Positions 8,222 through 16,108 of a stretch of DNA of 56,182 bases are shown here, piece after piece; the first letter of the stretch is position 1; each line of letters starts with the position of its first letter. The notes below the pieces were generated by a model that saw nothing but the letters and a program-made list of their open reading frames with translations, searched no databases and was not told the origin of the DNA. The stretch comes from Alistipes timonensis. Its GTDB lineage: Bacteria; Bacteroidota; Bacteroidia; Bacteroidales; Muribaculaceae. The position numbers and the translations under genes were made by a program. Location: contig JAMPHO010000005.1 of the NCBI GenBank assembly GCA_023663385.1, forward strand, positions 1 through 56,182, in the 5' to 3' direction.

Positions 8222-11089
8222 TCAGGGGCGGAGGGCGGGGAGTTTCGGGCGGAGGTAGCGGCCGGTATGCGACGCGGGGTTCGAGGCCACTTCCTCGGGG
8301 GTGCCGGCGGCTACCAGGGTACCTCCGGCGGCTCCGCCGTCGGGACCGAGGTCAATCACATGATCGGCCATCTTCACCACGTCGAGGTTATGCTCGATGA
8401 TAACCACGGTGTGACCACGGGCTATCAGCCGCGAGAAGGAGTCCATCAGAAGATTTATGTCGTGGAGGTGAAGTCCGGTGGTAGGCTCATCGAATATGAA
8501 CATTGTAGGCTCCGGCTTGTCGAGGCTCAGGAAGTAGGCGAGCTTCACGCGCTGGTTCTCACCTCCTGAGAGGGTCGACGACGACTGGCCGAGCTTGATG
8601 TAGCCCAGGCCGACGTCGCGCAGCGGCATAAGGCGCTTCACGATGCGCGCCTCGGTGGCGCCGTCGCTCTCCGAGAAAAACTCTATGGCCTGGTTGACGG
8701 TCATATCGAGTATGTCGGCAATCGACTTGTCGCGGTAGCGTATTTCGAGCACCTCGCGCTTGAACCGCTTACCACCGCACGCCTCGCAGGGGATGGTAAT
8801 GTCGGCCATAAACTGCATCTCGATGGTGATCGTGCCCTCGCCCTTGCACTCCTCGCATCGCCCACCTTCGGCGTTGAACGAGAAATAGGCCGGGGTGAAC
8901 CCCATCTGCTTGGCGCCCTGCTGGGCGGCGAAGAGCTGGCGTATCTCGTCGTAAGCTTTGAGATAGGTCGCGGGATTCGAGCGGGTGGAGCGCCCGATCG
9001 GGTTCTGGTCGACAAACTCCACGGCCTTTACCCTCGCGAGGTCGCCGCGGAGCCCCTTGGAGGCTCCGGGAGCATCGGAACTTTCGCCCAGATGCCGCAG
9101 CAGCCCGCGGTACAGGATGTCGCGCACGAGGGTCGACTTTCCAGAGCCGCTGACCCCGGTGACCACGGTGAGCACCCCGAGGGGGAACTTCACGTCAATT
9201 TCCTTCAGGTTATGCTCCCTTGCGCCGACCACCTCGACATAGTCGCGCCACTTGCGGCGCGTGGCGGGCACGGGAATCTCCATACGCCCAGTGAGGTATT
9301 TCGCCGTGTAACTGCGGTCGGCCTCGGGGAGCGCCGACAGGGGTCCCTGGAACACGATTTCGCCTCCGAGGCGCCCCGCGTCGGGTCCCACGTCGATAAT
9401 CCAGTCGGCGGCCTCCATAATCTCCGGGTCGTGCTCCACGACCACCACGGTGTTGCCGAGGTCCTTCAGCGACTTCAACACACCGATCAGCCGCTCCGTA
9501 TCGCGCGAATGCAGGCCGATGCTCGGCTCGTCGAGGATGTAGAGCGAGCCTATCAGGGCCGAGCCAAGCGAGGTCGCGAGGTTTATGCGCTGGCTCTCAC
9601 CGCCTGAAAGCGAGGAGCTCAGGCGGTCGAGCGTTAGGTAGTCAAGTCCGACATCGGAGAGGAACGCCAGGCGGTGGCGTATCTCGGTGAGCAGCCGCGC
9701 GGCCACCGCCGAGTCGTGGTCGGAGAGTTCGAGCTTGTCGAACCACTCCCTGAGTTCGGAAACCGTCATCGCCACGAGTTCGGAAATCGTGCGCCCCCCG
9801 ACCTTCACATACGAAGCCTCGGGGCGCAGACGCGAACCCCGGCAGTCGGGGCAGAGCGTCTTGCCGCGGTAGCGGGCCAGCATCACGCGGTACTGTATCT
9901 TATACTGGTTGCTCTCGACCATTCGGAAAAAGCCGTCGATTCCCTCGAACCCGGCGCCGCCATGCCAAAGCAGGTCCTTCTCCGAGGGAGTGAGGTCGGC
10001 ATACGGGCGGTGGATCGGGAATCCCGTCTGGGCGGCCATGCGGATGAAAGCGCGCTTCCATTCGCCCATCTTCTCCCCCTTCCAGCAGGCCACGGCGTCG
10101 TCGTAGACCGACAGCGCCGGATTGGGCACCACGAGCCGCTCGTCGATGCCGACGCACCTGCCGAACCCCTCGCAGCGGGGGCACGCCCCGTAGGGGTTGT
10201 TGAAATTGAACAGCAGGTCGCTCGGCTCAAGAAACTTGATGCCATCGGCCTCGAACCGTTTCGAGAAATCGTGGCGGCGGGTCGAGCCGTCGGCCGTCCA
10301 CACGATGAGCGATGCCTCGTCGCCCCCCTCGAAGAAAGCGGTCTCCGCCGAGTCGGCCAGGCGCGAAACCTCGTCGGCCTCGGAGCTCACGGCCAGGCGG
10401 TCTATGAGCAGCTCATAGCCCGGGTTGACCTTCGGCTGGTTCGGAGCATCGGTTATATCCTCGAAGGGCACGAAGCTCCCGTCGCGGAACAGGCGCGAAT
10501 AGCCCCCCTTGCGGAGTATGTCGAGATGCGCCGCGAAGTCGCGCCCCTGGGGCACGCGCAGCGGGGCCGTGACCGCCAGGCGCGTACCCTCGGGATATGA
10601 GCGGGCGGTATCGACAACGTCGGTCACCGAATGCTTGCGCACCTCGGCGCCCGACACGGGGGAGAACGTATGGCCCACCCGCCCGAACAGCAGACGCATA
10701 TAGTCGTAAATCTCCGTCGATGTGCCAACGGTGCTTCGCGGGTTGCGCGTGTTCACCTTCTGCTCGATGGCGATTGCCGGGGGGAGCCCGCGGATGAAGT
10801 CGCACTCAGGCTTGCGCATCTTCCCGAGAAACTGCCTGGCGTAGGCCGACAGGCTCTCGACGTAGCGTCGCTGACCCTCGGCATAAATGGTGTCGAACGC
10901 GAGCGACGACTTGCCCGAGCCCGAAAGCCCCGTAACAACGATCAGCTTGCCGCGCGGAATCTCAAGGCTCACGTTCTTGAGATTGTTGACCCTCGCGCCC
11001 TGAATCACGATGCTGTCGGCGGTCCGCGCCGGCTCCGATATATGCTGTTTGCTGGCCTTTTTCATCTGCTTTTCGGAATAATGTTCCAT
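8222..11089 (-). CDS. uvrA: Excinuclease ABC subunit A
   Basis: UvrA is the damage-recognition ATPase of nucleotide excision repair; with UvrB it scans DNA for bulky lesions. The 955-residue product has both ABC modules. First Walker A is GLSGSGKSS (about 54-62) and first signature [12 protein letters not shown] (near 493). Second Walker A is GVSGSGKST (near 645) and second signature [12 protein letters not shown] (near 840), with the Walker B segments [14 protein letters not shown] and [14 protein letters not shown]. The second zinc finger is present (CEEC and CEAC pairs, about 740-775). In the first zinc finger only the distal CPRC pair (near 298) is visible; the proximal pair is replaced by [10 protein letters not shown], which I recall as a feature of Bacteroidota UvrA. 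Start may be Met1 or Met9. A palindromic element abuts the start codon. Confidence 0.95.
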   Translation of the reverse strand: MEHYSEKQMKKASKQHISEPARTADSIVIQGARVNNLKNVSLEIPRGKLIVVTGLSGSGKSSLAFDTIYAEGQRRYVESLSAYARQFLGKMRKPECDFIRGLPPAIAIEQKVNTRNPRSTVGTSTEIYDYMRLLFGRVGHTFSPVSGAEVRKHSVTDVVDTARSYPEGTRLAVTAPLRVPQGRDFAAHLDILRKGGYSRLFRDGSFVPFEDITDAPNQPKVNPGYELLIDRLAVSSEADEVSRLADSAETAFFEGGDEASLIVWTADGSTRRHDFSKRFEADGIKFLEPSDLLFNFNNPYGACPRCEGFGRCVGIDERLVVPNPALSVYDDAVACWKGEKMGEWKRAFIRMAAQTGFPIHRPYADLTPSEKDLLWHGGAGFEGIDGFFRMVESNQYKIQYRVMLARYRGKTLCPDCRGSRLRPEASYVKVGGRTISELVAMTVSELREWFDKLELSDHDSAVAARLLTEIRHRLAFLSDVGLDYLTLDRLSSSLSGGESQRINLATSLGSALIGSLYILDEPSIGLHSRDTERLIGVLKSLKDLGNTVVVVEHDPEIMEAADWIIDVGPDAGRLGGEIVFQGPLSALPEADRSYTAKYLTGRMEIPVPATRRKWRDYVEVVGAREHNLKEIDVKFPLGVLTVVTGVSGSGKSTLVRDILYRGLLRHLGESSDAPGASKGLRGDLARVKAVEFVDQNPIGRSTRSNPATYLKAYDEIRQLFAAQQGAKQMGFTPAYFSFNAEGGRCEECKGEGTITIEMQFMADITIPCEACGGKRFKREVLEIRYRDKSIADILDMTVNQAIEFFSESDGATEARIVKRLMPLRDVGLGYIKLGQSSSTLSGGENQRVKLAYFLSLDKPEPTMFIFDEPTTGLHLHDINLLMDSFSRLIARGHTVVIIEHNLDVVKMADHVIDLGPDGGAAGGTLVAAGTPEEVASNPASHTGRYLRPKLPALRP

Positions 11090-11275
11090 AAGTAGGTCGT
11101 GAAAATTATTACAAACTATGAATTATTTTGTTTTTTATACTTCAGACGGAGTCTTTTTGCCGTCTTTATCTCTCATCTTCAGTCGTGTAGCTCGCTACAC
11201 TCCTTCATCTTCGAGAAAAATCCGGCTAAAAACCCTCTCGTCGGAAGTATAAAATAATTTCCACGACCTACTTAT
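11088..11275. mobile_element. Palindromic MITE-like element
   Basis: The ends are 23-bp inverted repeats with one mismatch: the left arm starts ATAAGTAGGTCGTG (11088-11110) and the right arm ends CACGACCTACTTAT (11253-11275). Inside, the pairing continues imperfectly (TTTATACTTC at 11135-11144 with GAAGTATAAA at 11244-11253) to a centre at GTGTAGC-TC-GCTACAC (11184-11199). The whole 188-bp unit can fold on itself, has no open frame and lies between divergent genes. This is the form of a miniature inverted-repeat element or a large repetitive palindrome. Target duplications are not clear. The left end overlaps the uvrA start codon by two bases. Confidence 0.6.
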
Positions 11276-11297
11276 AAACGTAAAAGTCGCCGAAAAA

Positions 11298-11331
11298 TTG
11301 AGGCAGGTATGCGAAATAATCGCTACATTTG
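11298..11331 (+). promoter_or_regulatory. Probable promoter of the YtxH cluster
   Basis: TACATTTG (11324-11331) is a perfect TAnnTTTG -7 box. The nearest upstream TTG (11298-11300) is 23 nt away, slightly longer than the usual 19-21. The leader to the first YtxH start at 11392 would be about 55 nt. Confidence 0.45.
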
Positions 11332-11391
11332 GGGAACCAAACGCACGCCGCGTTGTTATACCTTAAAACGAAACTAAAAACCAGAAGAATT

Positions 11392-11622
11392 ATGAAGAAC
11401 TTAGACATCGTACTCGCTGTTGTTGGAGGCGCCGTAGCCGGTGCCGCTCTCGGTCTGCTTTTCGCTCCCCAAAAAGGCGAGGAAGTCCGCGGCGACATCA
11501 TGAAGAAGGGCGAAGACGTCTACGAGGACGTGCTCGAATACCTCAAGGAGAAAAAGAAAGCGCTCAAGCGCTCGAAACTCGAAAAACTCGTCGACAAACT
11601 TGAGGACGAAGTTACCGCCTGA
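11392..11622 (+). CDS. YtxH domain-containing protein
   Basis: The 76-residue product has the YtxH pattern: one N-terminal transmembrane helix rich in Gly and Ala (about 5-24), the motif LLFAPQKGEEVRG (about 22-34), then a charged, coiled-coil-like helix. YtxH proteins are small membrane-anchored, stress-related proteins whose biochemical role is not settled. I start at ATG 11392 because the helix begins there and the region upstream holds the likely promoter; the frame could be extended to 11329 without gain. It is the first gene of a four-gene cluster, 30 bp before a second YtxH gene. Confidence 0.8.
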   Translation: MKNLDIVLAVVGGAVAGAALGLLFAPQKGEEVRGDIMKKGEDVYEDVLEYLKEKKKALKRSKLEKLVDKLEDEVTA

Positions 11623-11652
11623 TAAACACCAAACGCTAAAAACCAAACAGAT

Positions 11653-11859
11653 ATGAGAGCACTGAACATATTATACGCCTTCTTAGGGGGCGCCATCGTG
11701 GGCGCCGGAGCCGCTATCCTTTTCGCTCCCGAAAAGGGTGAGGACCTCCGCGGACAAATCAAGACACTCCTCAAAAAATACGGCTGCTGCCACTGCTCCA
11801 AGGAAGAGGAGCTTGAGGAACTCGTCGACGAAATCGCCGAGGAGATCAAGGAAGCCTAA
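11653..11859 (+). CDS. YtxH-like protein, second copy
   Basis: The 68-residue product repeats the fold of its neighbour: a Gly/Ala-rich N-terminal helix (about 6-24), LFAPEKGEDLRG (about 24-35), then an acidic helix. The two are paralogues in tandem. This copy differs by the Cys/His cluster YGCCHCSK (about 43-50), which could bind a metal or form disulfides; that is an inference. Spacing of 30 bp from the first copy points to co-transcription. A stable GC-rich hairpin without a T-run follows the gene (11894-11926). Confidence 0.78.
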   Translation: MRALNILYAFLGGAIVGAGAAILFAPEKGEDLRGQIKTLLKKYGCCHCSKEEELEELVDEIAEEIKEA

Positions 11860-11893
11860 GCCTCCCCCTGACCCGTCCCGATAAAGCAACGAA

Positions 11894-11926
11894 GCGGGGA
11901 CGCGCCGACTGCCGACGCGTCCCCGC
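11894..11926 (+). other. Strong intercistronic hairpin
   Basis: GCGGGGACGCG (11894-11904) pairs perfectly with CGCGTCCCCGC (11916-11926) across an 11-nt loop. No T-run follows on either strand, so it is not a standard intrinsic terminator. It may set mRNA stability between the YtxH pair and the holin-like gene. Confidence 0.6.
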
Positions 11927-11966
11927 GACGTAAAAAAGAGAACCACGCCAACTACTACCGTCAATT

Positions 11967-12362
11967 ATGCTGCTCGAACACAACAAGCCCTCGATCGACG
12001 ACCGCGTGCGCACAGCCCGGCAGTCGCTCCGACGCCTTATCGAACTATACCTGGAGAACGCGAAAATCACAACCGCCGAAAAGCTAACGCTGTTCTGCAC
12101 GGCGGCGACCGTGGGTGTCATCTGCTTGGTACTCGGACTGTTCGCCCTGGCGTTCATCACGGTAGCCCTCATCGAGCTCCTCGCCCTCGCCATACCCGTG
12201 TGGGCCTCCTACCTGATTTTCGCCGGCATCTACGGCGTGATCATCTTAGCGTTGATACTCCTGCGCGAGCCGCTGATAATGAATCCCATAGCGCGATTCC
12301 TCAGCAAGCTGCTCCTTGAGCCCGAGCGCCGCCACACCGACGACAAAAAGCATGCGGAATAA
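11967..12362 (+). CDS. Phage-holin-III-like (DUF1469-type) membrane protein
   Basis: The 131-residue product has an N-terminal amphipathic helix (about 1-35), two adjacent transmembrane helices (about 47-72 and 77-98), and a basic C-terminus. This is the layout of the putative actinobacterial holin-X / holin superfamily III proteins, which in Bacteroidota are chromosomal and usually sit beside YtxH genes. It is unlikely to be a true phage holin, since no phage genes are near. It follows the two YtxH genes and precedes a small unknown gene, and the four probably form one envelope-stress cluster. Confidence 0.7.
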   Translation: MLLEHNKPSIDDRVRTARQSLRRLIELYLENAKITTAEKLTLFCTAATVGVICLVLGLFALAFITVALIELLALAIPVWASYLIFAGIYGVIILALILLREPLIMNPIARFLSKLLLEPERRHTDDKKHAE

Positions 12363-12397
12363 GTTCCCCACACCCCATCTGTAAAAACCCACGCCTT

Positions 12398-12712
12398 ATG
12401 CCGACCACCTCACAGCGCCAACTCACCGACGCCATCGGCGAGCCCGCCCCCGATTTCAAAGGCTACACGCTCAACCAGATGCGCGCCCGCAAAGCCGTCA
12501 ACCAAGTCAAAATCGACCTGCAACGGCAGAAGCTCGCCAACGCCGTCAGCGCCCGCCGCGAAGCAACCGAATCGCCCTACCCCGCGATCACCAACACCTT
12601 GGAAAACGTGTTCCGCTACGCCCAGATCGCCCTCTACTCCTACAAGATGGCCCGCCGCGCCATGAGCCTCTACCAGTCGTTCCGCTCCGCCAAAGGCACC
12701 CCAAAATCCTGA
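12398..12712 (+). CDS. Small protein of unknown function in the YtxH cluster
   Basis: The 104-residue product has no signal peptide. It is basic and mostly helical, with a central Arg/Lys/Gln-rich stretch (about 28-58) and a weakly hydrophobic helix (about 64-84) rich in Tyr and Ala. I do not recognise a family. It follows the holin-like gene after 35 bp and shares its codon use, so it is likely the last gene of the cluster. A separate promoter for prmA begins just after it. A peripheral-membrane role is possible but is an inference from position only. Confidence 0.65.
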   Translation: MPTTSQRQLTDAIGEPAPDFKGYTLNQMRARKAVNQVKIDLQRQKLANAVSARREATESPYPAITNTLENVFRYAQIALYSYKMARRAMSLYQSFRSAKGTPKS

Positions 12713-12748
12713 CCGCCCCACAAACAAGGGCGCATAACCTCCTTGAAA

Positions 12749-12780
12749 CTTGCGTAGTCGGGGGGATTTCGTTAATTTTG
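12749..12780 (+). promoter_or_regulatory. Promoter of prmA
   Basis: CTTG (12749-12752), a 20-nt spacer and TAATTTTG (12773-12780) match the Bacteroidota consensus. It predicts a transcript start near 12787 and rules out the in-frame TTG at 12750 as the prmA start. Confidence 0.7.
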
Positions 12781-12806
12781 CGGGAGGAACAAACTTTCCC
12801 ACCGCA

Positions 12807-13670
12807 ATGAACGACTACCAAGCGATACATATCACCATAACGCCCGCCTCCGAACCCGCGGCCGACGTTATCGCCGCCCTTCTCGCCCCGGAGGGCTTTG
12901 AATCTTTCGTACCCGACGAGGCCCCCGGCTCGGGACTCACGGCATACGTCCGGGCCGAAACCTACGACAAGGCCGCACTCGAAGCGGCCCTCGCCGATTT
13001 CCCGCTACCCGGCTTCACTTTGGCTCACTCCGAAGAGTTCATCGAGGGGCGCGACTGGAACAGCGAATGGGAAAAGAATTACTTCCAGCCTATCGTTGTG
13101 GCCGACAAATGCGTAATCCACAGCTCGTTCCACACGAACATACCCAAGTGCGAGCATGACATCACTATTGACCCGAAAATGGCGTTCGGCACCGGGCACC
13201 ACGCTACGACATCGCTCATCATCGAACAATTGCTCGAACTTGACCTCCGCGGCAAGGCCGTGACCGACATGGGCACAGGCACCGGCATACTCGCCATACT
13301 CGCCGCGATGCGGGGCGCCTCGCCCGTATCGGCAGTGGAAATCGACCCCGCCGCGGAAATAAACGCCGAGGAGAACGTACGGTCAAACGGGCATCCCGAA
13401 ATCGACGTGCGCCTGGGCGACGCGTCGCTCCTTCCCGGGCTTCCGATGGCCGACCTATTCATCGCCAACATCAACCGCAACATAATCACCGCCGACCTCC
13501 CCTCCTACGCGGCCAACCTCAAACCCGGGGGCACGATGCTCCTCAGCGGGTTCTACGAGCACGACATCCCCGTGGTGCTCGACGCGGCGCTCCCCCTGGG
13601 CCTCGCCGAGACCGGGCACACCGTGAAGGGGGACAACTGGACCTGCCTGCGGCTAACCAAGAACGCCTGA
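12807..13670 (+). CDS. prmA: Ribosomal protein L11 methyltransferase
   Basis: PrmA methylates ribosomal protein L11 using S-adenosylmethionine. The 287-residue product has an N-terminal L11-binding domain (about 1-75) and a class I methyltransferase domain. Visible motifs are GRDWNSEWEKNYFQPI (about 78-93), DPKMAFGTGHHATTSL (about 122-137), the SAM-binding motif DMGTGTGILAILAA (about 155-168) and the NIN-type motif FIANINRNI (about 221-229). I start at ATG 12807: the upstream in-frame TTG lies inside the promoter. A predicted outer-membrane protein begins 5 bp after the stop, so the two are probably co-transcribed. Confidence 0.92.
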   Translation: MNDYQAIHITITPASEPAADVIAALLAPEGFESFVPDEAPGSGLTAYVRAETYDKAALEAALADFPLPGFTLAHSEEFIEGRDWNSEWEKNYFQPIVVADKCVIHSSFHTNIPKCEHDITIDPKMAFGTGHHATTSLIIEQLLELDLRGKAVTDMGTGTGILAILAAMRGASPVSAVEIDPAAEINAEENVRSNGHPEIDVRLGDASLLPGLPMADLFIANINRNIITADLPSYAANLKPGGTMLLSGFYEHDIPVVLDAALPLGLAETGHTVKGDNWTCLRLTKNA

Positions 13671-13675
13671 ACGCC

Positions 13676-14353
13676 ATGACCGCACTCCACCGCCTCCTTA
13701 CCGCCGCCGCTTGCGTCCTGGCCATCCTGCCCGCCCGGGCACAGCTTCAGCCCGCCCCCGCCGCGACCGAAAACGCGGTCCCCGTGACAGTTGTCGAAGA
13801 GACCATCCTCGTGCCATCGGCTGAATTTTCCACATCGCTCGGCAAAGCCCGGGCGGCCAGCGAAGACAACCGCGGCAAATCCCCCTCGTTCAGCCAAGGG
13901 AGCGCCTACGCCCGCCACATCACCTGGGGGGCCGACGCCGGAAGCTCGATCGATATGTCGGCAACCGGGATGAGCACCATCGACCTCGACATAAACGTAG
14001 GCTACAAAGGTTCCTACGTCCGTTTCCTCGGCATCGGCGCCGGAATATCGACAATGGTGGAAAACTCCTCGCGGTTCTATCCCGTCTACGCCCTTTTCCG
14101 CTCCTCCTTCTCGCCGCGCCCCCGATTCTGCTTCCTCGAACTCCGCGCCGGAGCCGCCCTTTGCAACCTCCGCGACCTCCCCACCGAGGCTAACCCATAC
14201 GCATCAGTGGGCCTGGGTATAACCCTGGCCCACAGCAAGCGGTTCTCGTCGCACATCGTGCTGGCCTACACCGGCATAGCCCTCCGCGGCGAAGCCCGCG
14301 AGCAGCTCGACAACCTGCACTTCGCGACCCTCCGCCTCGGCGTGGCCTTCTGA
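13676..14353 (+). CDS. Putative outer-membrane beta-barrel protein
   Basis: The 225-residue product has a signal peptide ending at about residue 23 (PARA-Q). The mature part shows alternating hydrophobic and polar residues typical of an outer-membrane beta-barrel, with short strands and an aromatic-poor but hydrophobic C-terminus ending LRLGVAF, a typical last strand. No enzyme motif is seen. It begins 5 bp after prmA and ends 14 bp before the convergent minus-strand gene. Its role is unknown; the barrel assignment rests on pattern only. Confidence 0.7.
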   Translation: MTALHRLLTAAACVLAILPARAQLQPAPAATENAVPVTVVEETILVPSAEFSTSLGKARAASEDNRGKSPSFSQGSAYARHITWGADAGSSIDMSATGMSTIDLDINVGYKGSYVRFLGIGAGISTMVENSSRFYPVYALFRSSFSPRPRFCFLELRAGAALCNLRDLPTEANPYASVGLGITLAHSKRFSSHIVLAYTGIALRGEAREQLDNLHFATLRLGVAF

Positions 14354-14367
14354 CCCCGGTTCAGAAG

Positions 14368-14919
14368 TCAATCGTCGTCGTCATCATCGTCCCAATCGTG
14401 GTGATGGTGTTTCTTGTGGTGCTTTTTGAAGCGCTTCTTGTAATACTCTTTCTGCTTCTTGCGCAGCTTCTTATAGTATTTCTTATGGTGATGGCGGTAG
14501 TGGTCGTCCCAGTCATCGTCGTCGTACCAGTCGTCGTCGACATCAATCGGAGCGCCAACGTTGAGCACTATGCCGCCCGGCAGCTCCACGACGCCCCAGG
14601 CTCCGGCCGAATGGCGCAGAGCTTTGCGCATCTTCTTGACTCGCTTGCGGTAATGCTTTGGCGACTCGCCGTAGTAAACCGGCGCGGCTATCACCGCCGG
14701 AGCGGCCGCGGGAACCATCCACAGCGGCGCTGTCTGCCAGCCGCCTCCCCCGGTACCGATGCTGAACGACAACCCCTCGGGAGTCGTGGCCCCGAACGAG
14801 AAGCTCTGCGCCTGGGCCTGAGGCGAGGCCGCGACGGTCGCGGCGAACACCACGCCGATAGCGGCGACGCGCCTGGCGATGCCGCCGAAAATCCTGTTAT
14901 CCCTTTTGAAATCTCTCAT
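14368..14919 (-). CDS. Secreted protein with Asp/His/Lys-rich tail
   Basis: The 183-residue product starts at ATG 14919; the frame could run to 14967, but the signal peptide (about 1-37, ending AQAQ) fits the later start. A Gly-rich middle follows. The last 60 residues are extraordinary: runs of Asp (DDDW repeats), then Lys/Tyr/His blocks (KKYYKK, HHKKHHHH), then a terminal run of seven Asp. This tail could bind divalent metal ions or polyanions; that is an inference from composition. The protein is likely periplasmic or surface-exposed. No family was recognised. It stands alone, divergent from the DMT transporter gene. Confidence 0.7.
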   Translation of the reverse strand: MRDFKRDNRIFGGIARRVAAIGVVFAATVAASPQAQAQSFSFGATTPEGLSFSIGTGGGGWQTAPLWMVPAAAPAVIAAPVYYGESPKHYRKRVKKMRKALRHSAGAWGVVELPGGIVLNVGAPIDVDDDWYDDDDWDDHYRHHHKKYYKKLRKKQKEYYKKRFKKHHKKHHHHDWDDDDDDD

Positions 14920-14984
14920 ATATCCATAATTGATGGTGGTAACATTAATACACACAGGGAGGGCCATTTGTTCGCCGCCGACAC

Positions 14985-15015
14985 GTTGCCGTCAGCGGGA
15001 AAAGTCGTAACTTCG
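14985..15015 (+). promoter_or_regulatory. Promoter of the DMT transporter gene
   Basis: GTTG (14985-14988), 19 nt, then TAACTTCG (15008-15015), one mismatch from TAnnTTTG. It gives a leader of only about 10-12 nt before ATG 15033. Confidence 0.55.
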
Positions 15016-15032
15016 CGCCGAAATTTAAAATA

Positions 15033-15959
15033 ATGGAAAACTCCAACAATAACATACCAAAAATTAAAGGTCACTCGGCCATGTTCGGTGCCGAGGTTAT
15101 GTGGGGCGTGAGCTCGCCACTTGGCAAAATGATAATGCTCGGAGGCATCTCCCCGCTGCTTCTCACCGACTGCCGCATAATCGGCGCGGCCATTCTGTTC
15201 TGGATTCTATCGTTCTTCACAAAGGCGGAAAAGGTCGACCACAAGGACCTGCTTTCGATGTTCTTCGCGTCGTTGCTCGGAATAGTGTTCAACCAATGCT
15301 GCTTCATTTGGGGCCTGAGCCTCACCTCACCCATCAACGCCTCCATAATAACCACGAGCATGCCTATAATCACCATGGTGCTCGCGGCGCTGGTGCTCGG
15401 CGAGCCGGTGACGAAGCTTAAAATCGGCGGCGTGTTTCTCGGGGCGGTTGGCGCCCTGACACTCATACTCGGGAGCCACTCCGGCGGTGGCGGCGGCTCC
15501 TGGGCGGGCGACCTCCGTGTGATTATGGCGCAGACAAGCTTCAGTTGCTACCTCGTGTTCTACAAAGGACTCATATCGAAATACCGTCCCGTAACTCTGA
15601 TGAAGTGGATGTTCACCTACGCCAGCATATGCGTAATCCCCTTCACTTATGGCGAATGGATCTCCACCGACTGGCCGACTATAGCCCCCGAAGTGCTCTG
15701 GGGCATAGCGTTCTTCATCGTCGGCCCCACCTTCATAAGCTACCTGCTCCTCCCCTTGGGGCAGACCAACCTGCGCCCCACCGTCACGGCGATGTACAAC
15801 TATGTGCAGCCTATAGTGGCCACCATCGCGGCCATCATTTCGGGTATGGGCCGCTTCACCCTGGCCAACGCCGCAGCCATCGCCCTGGTGTTCACCGGCG
15901 TCTTCCTCGTCACAAAGAGCAAGAGCCGCGCCGACCTTGAGAAAGAGTCGGACCGATAG
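15033..15959 (+). CDS. DMT (EamA) family transporter
   Basis: The 308-residue product has ten predicted transmembrane helices arranged as two EamA repeats (about 15-150 and 165-297). The first repeat starts with the motif AEVMWGVSSPLGK and the second with the MAQTSFSCYLVFYKGL segment, as in drug/metabolite transporters of the RhaT/YdcZ type. Substrates in this superfamily range from amino acids to nucleotide sugars and cannot be told from sequence. It has its own promoter, and the following glycosidase gene has another, so it is probably monocistronic. Confidence 0.88.
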   Translation: MENSNNNIPKIKGHSAMFGAEVMWGVSSPLGKMIMLGGISPLLLTDCRIIGAAILFWILSFFTKAEKVDHKDLLSMFFASLLGIVFNQCCFIWGLSLTSPINASIITTSMPIITMVLAALVLGEPVTKLKIGGVFLGAVGALTLILGSHSGGGGGSWAGDLRVIMAQTSFSCYLVFYKGLISKYRPVTLMKWMFTYASICVIPFTYGEWISTDWPTIAPEVLWGIAFFIVGPTFISYLLLPLGQTNLRPTVTAMYNYVQPIVATIAAIISGMGRFTLANAAAIALVFTGVFLVTKSKSRADLEKESDR

Positions 15960-16021
15960 ATCACGCTCCTATGCGATTACCGGGCAGACTGCCCGGAATC
16001 AGCGCGTTTTGGCGGGGAGTG

Positions 16022-16052
16022 TTTACTTTCACGGAAAAGTTTCGTATATTCG
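16022..16052 (+). promoter_or_regulatory. Probable promoter of the glycosidase gene
   Basis: TTTA (16022-16025), 19 nt, then TATATTCG (16045-16052), one mismatch from the -7 consensus. It supports the ATG at 16109 as the start of the next gene rather than the open frame from 15971. Confidence 0.45.
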
Positions 16053-16108
16053 CGGCACGAGATTATACCTTAAAGATACTTACGACCTTAAACATCCGCT
16101 TTCAACGT

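Noticed and set aside
11967..12362. The holin-like protein as evidence of a prophage.
   Set aside because: No integrase, terminase, capsid or lysis genes are near, and the YtxH neighbours point to a housekeeping envelope cluster.
12750..12806. In-frame N-terminal extension of prmA from TTG 12750.
   Set aside because: The extension overlaps a consensus promoter (12749-12780), and PrmA homology starts at ATG 12807. The same logic removed extensions at 18548 (sigma factor) and 40992 (NeuC-like).
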